Shown here piece by piece: positions 17,883 through 28,662 of a stretch of DNA of 64,000 nucleotides. The notes beneath the pieces were generated by a model. That model was not told where the DNA came from. It did no database searches and was given only the letters and a program-made list of their open reading frames with translations. Positions within the stretch are counted from its first letter, which is position 1; every line of letters starts with the position of its first letter. Origin of the DNA: Anoxynatronum buryatiense (GTDB lineage Bacteria; Bacillota; Clostridia; Peptostreptococcales; Tindalliaceae); assembly GCF_900182905.1 (NCBI RefSeq), contig NZ_FXUF01000003.1:124001-188000 (forward strand), given 5' to 3'. Position numbers and translations under genes: made by a program.

Positions 17883-18932
17883 ATGAATAAACGCAAATCA
17901 ACCATCGTTAACATCGGCTCTCTATCCATTGGAGGGCCGTATCCCATTGTTCTCCAATCCATGACGACCACCGATACCCGAAATGTCAAAGACACCGTTG
18001 CCCAGATACGGTTGCTGGAAAATGCCGGCTGTCAGGTGGTACGAGTGGCCGTTCCTGATGTGGCGGCGGCAGAGGCTATAGGAGCTATCAAAAAGCAAAT
18101 TAATATTCCACTGGTTGCAGACATACACTTTGATTACAATCTTGCCTTAATTGCCATGCAACAGGGAACTGATAAGCTAAGGATAAACCCAGGTAATATA
18201 GGCAGCAGAGAACGTGTTCAAATGGTGACCGAAATGGCGAAGGAAAAAAATATCCCCATTCGTATTGGTGTCAATGCTGGTTCTCTTGATCATCGAATAC
18301 AGGCACGTTATGGCAATGCTACTGCTGAAGCATTAGTTGAAAGTGCATTGGAGCATGTGAAAATATTGGAAGCAGATAAATTCGATCAAATTGTACTGTC
18401 ATTAAAAGCAAGCAGCTTGAAAGTGATGGTGGAAGCTTATCGTCAGATTTCTTCAAAAGTGCCATACCCGCTTCACTTGGGTGTCACAGAAGCCGGGAAC
18501 CGTGAAACTGGAACGCTTAAGTCAGCAATTGGCATTGGTGCGCTGTTGCTTGATGGTATTGGTGACACCATCCGGGTTTCGCTAACGGCAGATCCTGTTC
18601 TAGAAATTGAAGCTGGCAAAAACATTTTAAGGGTTTTGGGCTTGTTGAAAGATCGCATTCAGATAATTTCTTGCCCGACATGCGGCCGATGCCAAATTAA
18701 TCTCATTGAACTTGCCCAACAGATTGAAAATAAACTCATCAGCAAAGATAAAAACTTAACAGTTGCCATTATGGGGTGCGCTGTGAATGGGCCAGGTGAA
18801 GCACGAGAGGCAGATATTGGAATTGCCGGAGGAAAAGAATGCGCATTACTTTTCAAAAAAGGAAAAGTCATTCGAAAAATTCCCGAAAATCGAATTGTTG
18901 AAGAACTTTTAGAAGAAATTGAAAATCTTTGA
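17883..18932 (+). CDS. ispG: 4-hydroxy-3-methylbut-2-en-1-yl diphosphate synthase (IspG)
   Basis: IspG is the [4Fe-4S] enzyme of the penultimate MEP step, converting MEcPP to HMBPP. The 349-residue protein is the short bacterial form: a TIM barrel (MTTTDTRNV, VADIHFDYNLA, KLRINPGNIG) and a C-terminal iron-sulfur domain with ligands in CPTCGRC near residue 262 and the later Cys in MGCAVNGPGEA. It replaces proS, which occupies the place between rseP and polC in Bacillus. AAAAGGTGA precedes the ATG. Confidence 0.97.
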   Translation: MNKRKSTIVNIGSLSIGGPYPIVLQSMTTTDTRNVKDTVAQIRLLENAGCQVVRVAVPDVAAAEAIGAIKKQINIPLVADIHFDYNLALIAMQQGTDKLRINPGNIGSRERVQMVTEMAKEKNIPIRIGVNAGSLDHRIQARYGNATAEALVESALEHVKILEADKFDQIVLSLKASSLKVMVEAYRQISSKVPYPLHLGVTEAGNRETGTLKSAIGIGALLLDGIGDTIRVSLTADPVLEIEAGKNILRVLGLLKDRIQIISCPTCGRCQINLIELAQQIENKLISKDKNLTVAIMGCAVNGPGEAREADIGIAGGKECALLFKKGKVIRKIPENRIVEELLEEIENL

Positions 18933-18974
18933 TCAGATATCAGGACGATTTGCTATGTATCTCAGGAGGTTCCC

Positions 18975-21900
18975 ATGTCGCTCAATACAACATATACACT
19001 TTCTCACATGTTGAAAAAACTCAATGTCGCTCATACCGACGAACATCACATATGGATACAATGTCGTTTAAATCGATTGGTGCATATCAAAAAACAGGCT
19101 CGCGTAATGCTCTATCTTGAAACGAGCAAACCATTACCCTTGCGTCAACTGGATGACTTTATGAGCCAGATTAAGAATAGTTTGGGAATCAATGATTCGG
19201 TCGCATATCGATTGATGACTGATTTCAAAGAAACAGAACCGGAAAAATTAAAAAAAGCTCCCTTTTTCGAAGAAAACATTCACTACGTTCTCGCTCAAAT
19301 GAGTGCGGCAGCGGCTCTCCTGAAAGATGAGGTGGTGTGGGATCTGGTGAATGGCGAACTACAATTGATCTTTCAAGATCCCACCCTCGAACGAAAAGCA
19401 TTTGATAAACGCATCCATGAAATGATTGGGAAAATGATCGCCAATATGTATGGTGTACAGCTTAAATGTCGAATTGCTACAAATAATCCATTAGTATTTG
19501 ATAATACCGCTTATGAGAAGTCAAAAAAAGCATTGGAAAAAGTCATTATTTCCGATGCCCTGGTTCAAAACAATGGCCATGGCAATGATAACAGTTCAGT
19601 CAAGAAGAGCAACTCATCATCACAAGGTAAAATGATGAAAACCCGAAACCAGGGAGAAAACGGCAAACCAGCCCAAGGAACTTGGGTGGGAAAACCAATT
19701 AATACAACACTACAGACAATTGGCGAATTGAGAGAAGACGATACTCAGGCGACAATTAAAGGTGATATTTTTTCTGTGGATGTTCGAGTGCTGAAAAACG
19801 ATAGGAAGCTCTACATTTTTGATCTGACTGACTATACTGGCTCGATCACTGCCAAATTATTTGAACCAAAAAAAACACAAGTTAATCTGGAAGAACTCCT
19901 GAAATCGGGCACAACTATATTAGTTAGAGGAAGTATTCAGTTTGACCATTACAGCAAAGAAAATATTCTGATGGTATCAGATATAATGCCTCATTCTTCC
20001 AAACCATCAACCGACAATGCCCCGGACAAACGAATTGAATTTCACTGCCATACCAACATGTCGCAGATGGATGGAATCTGTTCGCCAACCTCTGTTATTG
20101 CCCAGGCGGCTAAATGGGGCCATTCTGGAATCGCCATCACAGATCATGGTGTTGTGCAGGCCTTTCCAGAAGCCGCCGCCGCTGGTAAAAAACATGGCAT
20201 ACGCATTTTCTATGGGATGGAAGGATATTTGGTTGATGACGAAATGGAACTGGTGACAGGCGCAGACAACCATACTTTTGAAGATGCATTTGTTGTTTTT
20301 GACATTGAAACAACAGGGCTTTCAAATGCCCACGACCGAATTACCGAAATTGGAGCTGTTCGTGTTGAAAATGGCGAAATTGTTGGAGAATATTGCTCCC
20401 TTATTAATCCCGAAAAACTCATTTCTTCAGAAATCACCGAACTTACAGGCATAACCAATGAGATGGTAAAGGATGCTCCTCTTATTTTGGAAGAATTGCC
20501 CCGGTTCATAGACTTTTGCAAAGGGGCTGTTTTAGTTGCCCACAATGCTGATTTTGACGCCGGTTTTATTCGGGAGAATATGAGACGAATAGGAATGGGC
20601 TTCAATTTTCCGGTGCTGGATACTCTTGCCTTATCAAGAATTCTCTTAAAAGAATTAAAACGACACAAACTGAACTTGGTCGCAAAAGCACTGCAGGTAA
20701 ACTTGGAAAACCATCATCGTGCTATCCATGATGCCAGGGCTACGGCAGAAGTATTTCTTAAATTAGTTCAGCGAATGAAAGAACAAGGCATTAATTCGAT
20801 GTCAAAAATGAACCAAGTATTGACACAGGCTGTTGATGTCTCTCGTTTGAAACCGTATCATGTGATTTTACTTGTGCAAAATCAAAAAGGATTAAGAAAT
20901 CTATACGAGATAGTTTCTGAATCGCACATGAAGTATTTTTATAAAAAACCACGTATTCCCAAAAGCTTATTAAATCGCAAACGGGAAGGTCTTTTTGTTG
21001 GAACTGCTTGCCAGGCTGGAGAGTTATATCAGGCAGTTCTCAACAGAGAACCGGAAACAAAACTGACAACCATTGCTGCTTTTTATGATTACCTGGAAGT
21101 TCAACCAACTTCCAACAATGCATTTCTCATCGATAAAGGACTGGCAGGCAGCCGTGAGGAATTGATGGAAATCAACAAACGCATTATTCAGCTGGGAGAT
21201 CAGCTGAATAAACCCGTGTTGGCAACAGGAGATGCTCATTATACCCGTGCCTGTGATGATTTATTCCGTCAGGTGCTTCAGGCGGGAATGGGCTTTGACG
21301 ATACAGAAGATCCGGCATTGTTGAATTTAAAAACCACCACAGAAATGCTGGAAGAGTTTTCATATCTAGGCAAGGAACGGGCAGAGGAAATTGTTATCGT
21401 ACAACCACGTGCATTGGCATCTCAAATAGAAGATTTGGTTCCGGTTCCGGAGGGTACGTTTCCGCCCTTTATTGATGGATCAGAAGAACAATTGGAAAAA
21501 CTCTGTCGCACAAAAGCAGCTGAAATCTACGGAGATCCATTGCCCGACCTCGTGGAAAAACGATTGGAACGTGAGTTGCGGTCGATTATTGATAATGGCT
21601 ATGCAGTGATGTACATGATTGCACACAAACTGGTAGCGAAATCACTTAGTGATGGCTACTTGGTGGGATCCAGAGGTTCTGTCGGTTCATCATTCGCAGC
21701 TACCATGAGTGGCATAACAGAAGTAAATCCATTGGCGCCCCACTATGTGTGCCCGGCTTGTCGCCACTCGCAATTCTTTACAGAAGGAGAAGTGGAATCT
21801 GGGGCAGACCTGCCTGATCAACACTGCTCCAACTGCGGCACTCAATACCGTAAAGAAGGGCATTCCATTCCCTTTGAAGTATTTCTTGGATTTGAAGGAG

Positions 21901-23348
21901 ATAAAGAACCGGATATTGACCTTAATTTTGCTGGAGAGTACCAGGCTACTGCCCATCAATATATAGAACATTTGTTTGGAGAAAGTAAGGTTTTTCGGGC
22001 GGGAACGATTGGTACCATTGCCAATAAAACCGCCTATGGATATGTAAAAAAATTTGGCGAAGAAAAGGGTATTCAGCATAGTAATGCAGAAGTAAAACGA
22101 CTGACAGAGGGATGTACCGGTGTCAAAAAAACAACGGGTCAGCATCCTGGCGGTGTCATGATTGTTCCTGCAGATCGTGACATTCATGAATTTACACCAA
22201 TTCAGTATCCAGCCAATGACAAAAAATCGGGTGTGATCACCACTCACTTTGACTACCATGCGCTTAGTGGCAGATTACTGAAACTAGATATTCTTGGTCA
22301 CGATGTGCCAACGATGATTCGTATGCTGGAAGATTTTACTGATACAAACGCATTGGAAATACCGCTGGATGACCAGTTGACAAAAAGTATTTTTGTTGGA
22401 GCAGAAGCCCTCAATTTTCAGGATGAACGTTTTTCACCAGAGCTGGGAAGTATCGCCATTCCAGAGTTTGGAACCAAATTTGTTCGCCAAATGCTCCAAG
22501 ATACACAACCTGAAACATTTGGAGAACTGGTGCGCATCAGTGGTCTGTCACACGGAACAGATGTGTGGCTGAACAATGCTCAGGAACTGGTTCGAAATGG
22601 TGTGGCATCACTAAAAGAAGTCATATGCACCAGGGATGATATTATGAACTATCTGATCCTTAAAGGGCTGCCCTCAAAAAGTGCTTTTAAAATAATGGAA
22701 AATGTCAGAAAGGGAAAAGGCGTAACAGAGGATGAAATGAAGCTTATGGCTGAGAACCAAGTGCCTCAGTGGTATATTGATTCCTGCAACAAGATCAAAT
22801 ATATGTTTCCGAAAGCGCATGCAGTGGCCTATGTAATGATGTCTTTTCGTATTGCCTGGTATAAGGTGCATTATCCCGAGGCCTTTTATGCAACTTATTT
22901 CAGCATGAAGGTGGAAGACTTTGATGCACACCTTATGATTCAGGGAATTGATGCAGTAATGAATAAATTGAAAGAACTGGAGAATCTGGGAAATCAAGCA
23001 ACTGCAAAGGAAAAAAATCAAATGATAGTGTTGGAGGTGGCACTGGAAATGTTCAGTCGCGAAATTGAGATGTTGCAAGTAAATCTTTACGCCTCTCATC
23101 CCGAACAATTTATTATTGAAAAGAACAAAGTGCTTCCACCTCTTTCTTCGTTGCAGGGTGTTGGACAAAACGCTGCGCGTCGCATTTCTGAAGAACGGGA
23201 AAAAGGTGATTTTCTGTCACTTGAAGATTTGCGCCAAAGAACAGGTGCATCTAAAGTTGTCATTGAGACATTACGAAATCATGGGGCCTGCCACGATTTG
23301 CCTGAAACCAACCAACTGTCACTCTTTAACCTGCCGATTCAATCTTGA
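18975..23348 (+). CDS. polC: DNA polymerase III alpha subunit, PolC type
   Basis: PolC is the main replicative polymerase of low-GC Gram-positives, with built-in proofreading. In this 1457-residue protein the order is: N-terminal domain, OB fold (~240-330), first part of the PHP domain (FHCHTNMSQMDG near residue 356), a DEDD 3'-5' exonuclease (VFDIETTGLS near 440), the rest of PHP, the polymerase core with the Cys4 zinc site (CPAC near 926, CSNCG near 955) and catalytic DIDLNF near 980, and C-terminal helix-hairpin-helix and tail domains. AGGAGG lies before the ATG. No frameshift is apparent over the full length. Confidence 0.98.
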   Translation: MSLNTTYTLSHMLKKLNVAHTDEHHIWIQCRLNRLVHIKKQARVMLYLETSKPLPLRQLDDFMSQIKNSLGINDSVAYRLMTDFKETEPEKLKKAPFFEENIHYVLAQMSAAAALLKDEVVWDLVNGELQLIFQDPTLERKAFDKRIHEMIGKMIANMYGVQLKCRIATNNPLVFDNTAYEKSKKALEKVIISDALVQNNGHGNDNSSVKKSNSSSQGKMMKTRNQGENGKPAQGTWVGKPINTTLQTIGELREDDTQATIKGDIFSVDVRVLKNDRKLYIFDLTDYTGSITAKLFEPKKTQVNLEELLKSGTTILVRGSIQFDHYSKENILMVSDIMPHSSKPSTDNAPDKRIEFHCHTNMSQMDGICSPTSVIAQAAKWGHSGIAITDHGVVQAFPEAAAAGKKHGIRIFYGMEGYLVDDEMELVTGADNHTFEDAFVVFDIETTGLSNAHDRITEIGAVRVENGEIVGEYCSLINPEKLISSEITELTGITNEMVKDAPLILEELPRFIDFCKGAVLVAHNADFDAGFIRENMRRIGMGFNFPVLDTLALSRILLKELKRHKLNLVAKALQVNLENHHRAIHDARATAEVFLKLVQRMKEQGINSMSKMNQVLTQAVDVSRLKPYHVILLVQNQKGLRNLYEIVSESHMKYFYKKPRIPKSLLNRKREGLFVGTACQAGELYQAVLNREPETKLTTIAAFYDYLEVQPTSNNAFLIDKGLAGSREELMEINKRIIQLGDQLNKPVLATGDAHYTRACDDLFRQVLQAGMGFDDTEDPALLNLKTTTEMLEEFSYLGKERAEEIVIVQPRALASQIEDLVPVPEGTFPPFIDGSEEQLEKLCRTKAAEIYGDPLPDLVEKRLERELRSIIDNGYAVMYMIAHKLVAKSLSDGYLVGSRGSVGSSFAATMSGITEVNPLAPHYVCPACRHSQFFTEGEVESGADLPDQHCSNCGTQYRKEGHSIPFEVFLGFEGDKEPDIDLNFAGEYQATAHQYIEHLFGESKVFRAGTIGTIANKTAYGYVKKFGEEKGIQHSNAEVKRLTEGCTGVKKTTGQHPGGVMIVPADRDIHEFTPIQYPANDKKSGVITTHFDYHALSGRLLKLDILGHDVPTMIRMLEDFTDTNALEIPLDDQLTKSIFVGAEALNFQDERFSPELGSIAIPEFGTKFVRQMLQDTQPETFGELVRISGLSHGTDVWLNNAQELVRNGVASLKEVICTRDDIMNYLILKGLPSKSAFKIMENVRKGKGVTEDEMKLMAENQVPQWYIDSCNKIKYMFPKAHAVAYVMMSFRIAWYKVHYPEAFYATYFSMKVEDFDAHLMIQGIDAVMNKLKELENLGNQATAKEKNQMIVLEVALEMFSREIEMLQVNLYASHPEQFIIEKNKVLPPLSSLQGVGQNAARRISEEREKGDFLSLEDLRQRTGASKVVIETLRNHGACHDLPETNQLSLFNLPIQS

Positions 23349-23373
23349 TTTGAGGCGGTTGCTGTGGTATAAT
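23345..23373 (+). promoter_or_regulatory. Promoter of the rimP-nusA-infB operon
   Basis: TTGATT (23345-23350), overlapping the polC stop, and a consensus TATAAT (23368-23373) are 17 bases apart; TG one base upstream of the -10 makes it an extended -10 promoter. Confidence 0.75.
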
Positions 23374-23432
23374 GATACCGATATGGATCTGGTGATGAAA
23401 AGTGTTGTCTTGAATCGCATATCAACGACTAG

Positions 23433-23456
23433 AAGAGTGGGTACTCCCCACTCTTT
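23433..23456 (+). promoter_or_regulatory. Leader hairpin upstream of rimP
   Basis: Nine-base perfect arms (23433-23441 and 23447-23455) with a five-base loop lie in the 5' leader, about 100 bases before rimP, followed by TTTCCTG. A hairpin with AGAGTGGG/CCCACTCT arms is, from memory, common upstream of rimP in Firmicutes. It may be an attenuator or a processing site; the short T run makes full termination unlikely. Confidence 0.6.
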
Positions 23457-23559
23457 CCTGTTCATCACAATAAATACTGCTGTGGTGGAAACAATGAGTC
23501 TGAAACCGGGTTCTCCAACAAATAATATAGGAGAGGACCTGATGACAGGAGGGGAACTT

Positions 23560-24021
23560 ATGAAACGAAAAGAAATTGAACAGGCAGTCACTGATTTGAC
23601 GCAACAATTATTGGAAGAGAACGTTGAACTCATTGATGTGGAATTTGTCAAAGAGGGGCCCGATTATTTTTTAAGGGTCTATATTGACAAAACAGACGGT
23701 GTAACAATCAATGACTGCGAGACTTTGAGTCGACGATTGGATGCTAAACTTGATGAATACGATTGGATTCAGGAGCAATACTTTTTAGAAGTATCCTCTC
23801 CTGGATTGGACAGACCGCTGAAAAAAGAAACGGATTTTCTAAGGAATCTCGGAAAACGCGTAGAGGTTAAATTGTATCAACCCTTCAATGGCGAAAAACA
23901 ATATGAAGGAGTCTTGATTGATAAACAAGGTGTTTCGCTGATCATTGAAACGAATGATGGTCAGCAATTAACCTTTAATGAGTCACAAGTTGCACTTGTG
24001 AAACTTGCCATTATTTTTTAG
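23560..24021 (+). CDS. rimP: Ribosome maturation factor RimP
   Basis: RimP binds free 30S subunits and helps late maturation. The 153-residue product carries the conserved LEENVELIDVEFVKEGPDYF, YIDKTDGVTINDCE and VSSPGLDRPLK segments. The true start is ATG 23560 behind AGGAGGGG; the same frame is open far upstream into polC, but that part is out of frame with polC and shows no conservation. First gene of the nusA operon. Confidence 0.95.
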   Translation: MKRKEIEQAVTDLTQQLLEENVELIDVEFVKEGPDYFLRVYIDKTDGVTINDCETLSRRLDAKLDEYDWIQEQYFLEVSSPGLDRPLKKETDFLRNLGKRVEVKLYQPFNGEKQYEGVLIDKQGVSLIIETNDGQQLTFNESQVALVKLAIIF

Positions 24022-24032
24022 GAGGCTCGGGC

Positions 24033-25181
24033 ATGAACATCGAATTTATGGAAGCGCTGGAACAAATCCAGCAGGACAAGGGCATTTCAAAAGATGTGCT
24101 GATTGAGGCTATAGAAGCAGCATTGATTTCCAGCTATAAACGAAATTTCGGTTCTACTCATCAGGTCAGGGTTGAAGTAAGTCGTGATAGCGGAGCGGTA
24201 CATGTCTATGGCCAAAAGCGAGTGGTGAACGAAGTTGATGATGATACTCAGGAAATTAGTTTGGAAGAAGCAAAAGCAACAGATCCCCGATATGAAATAG
24301 GCGATGTTGTCGAACGTGAAGTTACTCCCAGAGATTTTGGACGCATTGCAGCTCAAACCGCAAAACAGGTTGTCGTACAACGCATCCGAGAAGCTGAACG
24401 CGGCGTTGTTTTTGAGGAATATATCAGCCGAGAATCAGATATTATAGCGGGTGTTGTGGCGCGTGCAGTTCGAGGAACCATTTTAATTAATCTCGGAAAA
24501 ACAGAAGCCATACTTGGACATAACGAGCAAATGCCTGGTGAAAACTATCATACAGGTGACCGAATTAAAACGTACATCGTTGAAGTGAAGAAAACCACTA
24601 AAGGGCCTCAAATTCTTGTATCTCGTACACATCCTGGCCTCATTAAAAGGCTTTTTGAGCTGGAAGTACCCGAGATTCATGATGGCATTGTCGAAATTAA
24701 AAGCATTTCAAGAGAGGCCGGTTATCGGACAAAAATTGCTGTTGACACCAAGGACCCCAATGTTGATCCTGTGGGTGCGTGTGTCGGGCAAAAAGGTGTT
24801 CGTGTACAGGCAATCGTTAACGAACTGAGGGGCGAAAAAATTGATATCATCCGGTATAGTGATAGTCCGAAAGAGTTCATTACAAGTGCACTTAGCCCGG
24901 CTAAAGTAAGCCAGACATACGTCTATGAAGACACCAAATCAGCCCGGGTGGTTGTGCCTGACTACCAGCTTTCTCTGGCCATAGGAAAAGAAGGACAAAA
25001 TGCCAGGCTGGCTGCGAAACTGACAGGATGGAAAATTGACATAAAAAGTGAAAGCCAAATGGCAGAGCTGGAATCAGCTCAAGCAAATACCGGTGCTATA
25101 GACGAAGAACAGGTACACTCAGCTGATGAGACCATCGTCATGACTGATCCTGAGACGGATTTGGATACAACTGAAGAATAG
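24033..25181 (+). CDS. nusA: Transcription termination/antitermination factor NusA
   Basis: NusA binds RNA polymerase and modulates pausing, termination and antitermination. The 382-residue protein has the N-terminal polymerase-binding domain ([18 protein letters not shown]), an S1 domain (~135-200) and two KH domains ([14 protein letters not shown] near 250 and [15 protein letters not shown] near 322). It ends in a short acidic tail and lacks the C-terminal acidic repeats of E. coli NusA, as is usual in Firmicutes. Confidence 0.97.
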   Translation: MNIEFMEALEQIQQDKGISKDVLIEAIEAALISSYKRNFGSTHQVRVEVSRDSGAVHVYGQKRVVNEVDDDTQEISLEEAKATDPRYEIGDVVEREVTPRDFGRIAAQTAKQVVVQRIREAERGVVFEEYISRESDIIAGVVARAVRGTILINLGKTEAILGHNEQMPGENYHTGDRIKTYIVEVKKTTKGPQILVSRTHPGLIKRLFELEVPEIHDGIVEIKSISREAGYRTKIAVDTKDPNVDPVGACVGQKGVRVQAIVNELRGEKIDIIRYSDSPKEFITSALSPAKVSQTYVYEDTKSARVVVPDYQLSLAIGKEGQNARLAAKLTGWKIDIKSESQMAELESAQANTGAIDEEQVHSADETIVMTDPETDLDTTEE

Positions 25182-25209
25182 AGCGTAATTTTATATAGGG
25201 GGCGACGTT

Positions 25210-25485
25210 TTGAACCCAAAAAAAACACCATTAAGGAAATGCATCGCCTGCCAGGAAATGAAGAACAAGAAAGATCTGATACGCATTGTTGCCAATAAGG
25301 AAGGGCAGGTTCACTTGGATTCCCATGGCAAAGCTCATGGCCGCGGTGCTTATGTATGCAGGCAAACAGAATGTTTTGAGAAAATCAAAAAAACAAAAGC
25401 GTTAAACAGGGCATTTAAACGTGATGTACCTGATGAAGTTTATACAGCTCTGGCTGAAAAGTTTCAGGAAGGGTCAGATCATTGA
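25210..25485 (+). CDS. rnpM: RNase P modulator RnpM (YlxR)
   Basis: This 91-residue protein belongs to the YlxR family, a small RNA-binding protein that has been reported to bind and modulate the RNase P RNA. The conserved RKCIACQEMKNKKDLIRIV near the start and the GRGAYVC segment are both present. It starts at TTG 25210 after a GGGGG site. Its stop overlaps the TTG of the next gene (TTGA), a coupled arrangement conserved between nusA and infB. Confidence 0.92.
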   Translation: MNPKKTPLRKCIACQEMKNKKDLIRIVANKEGQVHLDSHGKAHGRGAYVCRQTECFEKIKKTKALNRAFKRDVPDEVYTALAEKFQEGSDH

Positions 25486-25787
25486 ACACTGATGGGATTA
25501 AAACCATGTTGGGATTCGCAGCAAGAGCAGGAAAGCTGATCTCAGGTGAAACTGGCAGCAGAATTGCTGTAACGAAAAAAAAAGCAAAGCTGATGATTAT
25601 GGCAGAAGATGCGGCAGCAACAACGCAGCATGAGTTTATGCAACTGGCGGAACGTTATCAAACTCCCATTCTGAAGATCCTGACCAGGCAGGAATTGGGA
25701 AATGCCATTGGCAAAAGCCCGCGGGCGATTGTCGTAGTAGTCGATCCTGGATTCGCCATTCAGATAAATAAAAGAGCAGCTGAATGA
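25482..25787 (+). CDS. rplGA: L7Ae-family ribosomal/RNA-binding protein (YlxQ)
   Basis: The 101-residue protein is a single L7Ae/L30e-type domain of the YlxQ group, RNA-binding proteins that recognise kink-turns and associate with the ribosome. Typical elements are MLGFAARAGKLISGE near the N-terminus, KLMIMAEDAAA and PILKILTRQELGNAIGK. The TTG start overlaps the rnpM stop. Position between rnpM and infB is conserved. Confidence 0.9.
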   Translation: MNTDGIKTMLGFAARAGKLISGETGSRIAVTKKKAKLMIMAEDAAATTQHEFMQLAERYQTPILKILTRQELGNAIGKSPRAIVVVVDPGFAIQINKRAAE

Positions 25788-25817
25788 CCGAAAGGTGAAA
25801 TGCTGGAGGTGAAGCGT

Positions 25818-28148
25818 ATGTCAAAAGTGCGTGTCTATCAACTCGCAAAACAATTGAATGTTGAAACGAAAACGTTAATCAAGAAACTTGATCAACTGGG
25901 GGTCGTAACGAAAAACCACATGAGCACGCTGGAAGAAGAAGAAGCAAAATTAGTCACGGAACTTATAAAAGATGAAACAACCCAAAAATCAGCTTCTCAG
26001 AAAAATGTAGTTGCTGAAAAGGCTGTGCCAGAAGGAACCCCTGTATCTGGTAACAGTAAAACGGTTGTACAACAAGAAAAAACAAAAGCGGTCTCAACAA
26101 AATCATCCACTGGATCTCGACAAAGTTCAGGTGTAAAATCAACTGATCGGAAAGAAACGAGACCCCCAAGCGGTCGAGCGATTTCCGAGTCAAGTGCAGC
26201 GGCACCTGCTAAAAAAGAGCTGCAGGGCAAAAGCCAGTCGACACTGCAGAAGGATGGCAATAAAAAGCCCTTATCAAAAGAAGCGGAAAAGAAGGCAGTC
26301 AAAGAAGTGCGTCAGAAGGGAAAAGATAAAAAGCCAGGACATCGTCCTTCGCCTAAATCAAAACCGGAAACAGCAAAAATTGAACAGAAAGAAGGCCCGG
26401 CAATTATCGAAATTGGAGAACAGATCATCGTAAAAGACTTTGCTGATAAATTACGCAAAAATCCCAATGAAATCATCATGAAACTGATTCAAATGGGAAT
26501 TATGGCAGCTATCAATCAAGAAATTGATTTCGAAGCAGCCAATAAAATTGCGCTGGAATATGAAATTGAGATTCACAAAAAAGAAGAAGAACGTGTGGAA
26601 GAAGTTGATGTTTATATCGCGAAAGACGAAGCGAAAGACCTGCGTTCAAGACCACCTGTCGTAACAGTGATGGGGCATGTTGACCATGGGAAAACTTCTT
26701 TGTTAGATGCCATTCGAAAAACAAAGGTGACCGAACGCGAAGCTGGTGGCATTACACAGCATATTGGTGCTTCAGAAGTGGAAATTGATAAAAAGAAAAT
26801 AGTTTTTTTAGATACGCCTGGTCATGAAGCTTTTACTGCTATGCGCGCAAGAGGAGCAAAAGTAACGGATATTGCTATTCTGGTTGTTGCAGCCGATGAT
26901 GGCGTCATGCCTCAGACGATTGAAGCTATCAATCATGCCAAAGCGGCGAAAGTACCAGTAATTGTGGCGATTAACAAAATAGATAAGCCGGGAGCTAATC
27001 CTGACCGTGTGAAACAAGAATTGGCAGATCACGGCATGATTATTGAGGAATATGGCGGTGAGGTCATTGCTGTTCCGGTGTCTGCACTGAAAGGCGAAAA
27101 TATAGACAATTTGTTGGAAATGATTTTGCTGGTGGCTGAAATGGAAGAACTGAAAGCTAATCCGAATCGCGAAGCCATTGGAGTGGTCATCGAGGCAAAA
27201 CTGGACAAGGGGCGCGGACCAGTGGCAACTGTTTTGATACAAAACGGAACGTTGCGCGTTGGTGATTCAGTGGTCGTAGGCAATACCAGCGGACGGGTTC
27301 GAGCTATGATTAACGACAAAAGCCGCAATGTATCGGTGGCAAAACCATCAACAGCTATTGAAATTACGGGGCTATCCGAAGTTCCGGATGCAGGCGATCA
27401 ATTGTTGGCAGTAGATGATGACAGAACAGCCCGTGATATTGTAGCAAATCGAATCAACCGAATCAAGGAAGCGCAGCTGAAAGCCAGTCAGAAAATTTCA
27501 CTCGACGCCCTGTATCAGCAGATGCAGGATGGCCAAATCAAAGAGCTTAATATCATTTTGAAGGCAGATGTCCATGGGTCTGTTGAAGCAGTGAAGCAAT
27601 CCCTGCAAAAACTTTCCAACGACAAAGTTATCATTCGTCCCATTCATGGCGGAGTGGGAGCGATCACTGAAACTGATGTCATGTTGGCGGCTGCATCCAA
27701 TGCCATTATCATTGGTTTCAACGTGAGACCAACGACACACGCTTCGGCACTTGCCAAAAAAGAAGACGTGGATATTCGAACTTACCGAATCATATACAAT
27801 GCCCTTGAAGATATTGAAGCTGCCATGACAGGCATGTTGGATCCTGAATACAAAGAAGTTGAGCTGGGCAAAGCAGAAGTGAGAGCTACCTTCAAAGTTC
27901 CTGGTATTGGAATGGTTGGTGGTTGTTATGTCATTGACGGGAAAATCCTGAGAAATGCCAGCATTCGACTTGTGAGGAATGGTATTGTCATTCATGAGGG
28001 CAGCATTAACTCTCTGAGAAGGTTTAAAGATGACGTGAAGGAAGTGGCAACCGGTTATGAGTGTGGCATTGGAATTGAAAACTATAATGATGTCAAGGAA
28101 GGCGATATAATTGAGGCCTTCCAAATGAAGGAGCAGAAACGCGTTTAG
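25818..28148 (+). CDS. infB: Translation initiation factor IF-2
   Basis: IF-2 is the GTPase that brings initiator tRNA to the 30S subunit. The ~776-residue protein has an N-terminal helical domain ([18 protein letters not shown]), a low-complexity Lys/Ser/Pro/Gln-rich linker (~60-200), a second N domain (~200-270), the G domain with GHVDHGKTS near residue 287, DTPGHE and NKIDKP, then domains II-IV. ATG 25818 is preceded by GGAGGTG; an in-frame ATG at 25800 lacks a site. The ylxP gene, found after infB in Bacillus, is absent here. Confidence 0.97.
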   Translation: MSKVRVYQLAKQLNVETKTLIKKLDQLGVVTKNHMSTLEEEEAKLVTELIKDETTQKSASQKNVVAEKAVPEGTPVSGNSKTVVQQEKTKAVSTKSSTGSRQSSGVKSTDRKETRPPSGRAISESSAAAPAKKELQGKSQSTLQKDGNKKPLSKEAEKKAVKEVRQKGKDKKPGHRPSPKSKPETAKIEQKEGPAIIEIGEQIIVKDFADKLRKNPNEIIMKLIQMGIMAAINQEIDFEAANKIALEYEIEIHKKEEERVEEVDVYIAKDEAKDLRSRPPVVTVMGHVDHGKTSLLDAIRKTKVTEREAGGITQHIGASEVEIDKKKIVFLDTPGHEAFTAMRARGAKVTDIAILVVAADDGVMPQTIEAINHAKAAKVPVIVAINKIDKPGANPDRVKQELADHGMIIEEYGGEVIAVPVSALKGENIDNLLEMILLVAEMEELKANPNREAIGVVIEAKLDKGRGPVATVLIQNGTLRVGDSVVVGNTSGRVRAMINDKSRNVSVAKPSTAIEITGLSEVPDAGDQLLAVDDDRTARDIVANRINRIKEAQLKASQKISLDALYQQMQDGQIKELNIILKADVHGSVEAVKQSLQKLSNDKVIIRPIHGGVGAITETDVMLAAASNAIIIGFNVRPTTHASALAKKEDVDIRTYRIIYNALEDIEAAMTGMLDPEYKEVELGKAEVRATFKVPGIGMVGGCYVIDGKILRNASIRLVRNGIVIHEGSINSLRRFKDDVKEVATGYECGIGIENYNDVKEGDIIEAFQMKEQKRV

Positions 28149-28215
28149 TTATCATCAGAGGATTAAATAAAGATTATGTTTATTCCAATGATCGATGAAT
28201 GAGAGGATGAGGAAT

Positions 28216-28662
28216 ATGGCTTATCCAAGAGTGAGTCGCATCAATGAAGAGTACAAGAAGATTATTAGCCAGATCATCCGCCATGAACTTAAAGACCCTC
28301 GCATTTCGCAAATGGCGAGTGTTGTCTCTGTTGATGTTACCAGAGATCTTAGCTTTGCAACTGTGTATATTAGTGTATTAGGGTCTGAAGATGAAAAACA
28401 ACAGACGCTAGAGGGGTTAGCAAAATCGGCAGGATATGTCAGGCGCGAGGTTGGAAAAAGAGTAAAGCTTCATCATACACCTGCGATTCTTTTTAAGGAA
28501 GATAACTCCATTGAATACGGTGTTAGCATGTCGCAGAAAATTGCTGCCGTAAATCGCACTGATGCAGATCACTTCAAAAAGCAGATGGCAGAAAACCAAC
28601 CTGAAAAACCCGTGACAGATGAAGATCACAGGAGCGACACACATGAGAAAGATTCAGAATAA
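28216..28662 (+). CDS. rbfA: 30S ribosome-binding factor RbfA
   Basis: RbfA is a cold-shock-linked factor that assists 16S rRNA maturation. The ~148-residue protein has a single KH-like domain with NEEYKKIISQIIRHELKDPR and FATVYISVLG, plus an acidic, likely disordered C-terminal extension of ~30 residues. ATG 28216 follows an AGGATGAGGA site; upstream in-frame ATGs are poorly placed. The 3' end overlaps nrnA by about 20 bases. Confidence 0.94.
   Translation: MAYPRVSRINEEYKKIISQIIRHELKDPRISQMASVVSVDVTRDLSFATVYISVLGSEDEKQQTLEGLAKSAGYVRREVGKRVKLHHTPAILFKEDNSIEYGVSMSQKIAAVNRTDADHFKKQMAENQPEKPVTDEDHRSDTHEKDSE

Noticed and set aside
21690..22259. Minus-strand 189-codon frame inside polC
   Set aside because: Lies entirely within a complete, conserved polC; no ribosome site or recognisable motif.
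23116..23559. 5' extension of the rimP frame into polC
   Set aside because: Would overlap polC in another frame; the real start has AGGAGG at 23560 and a promoter and leader hairpin lie inside the extension.
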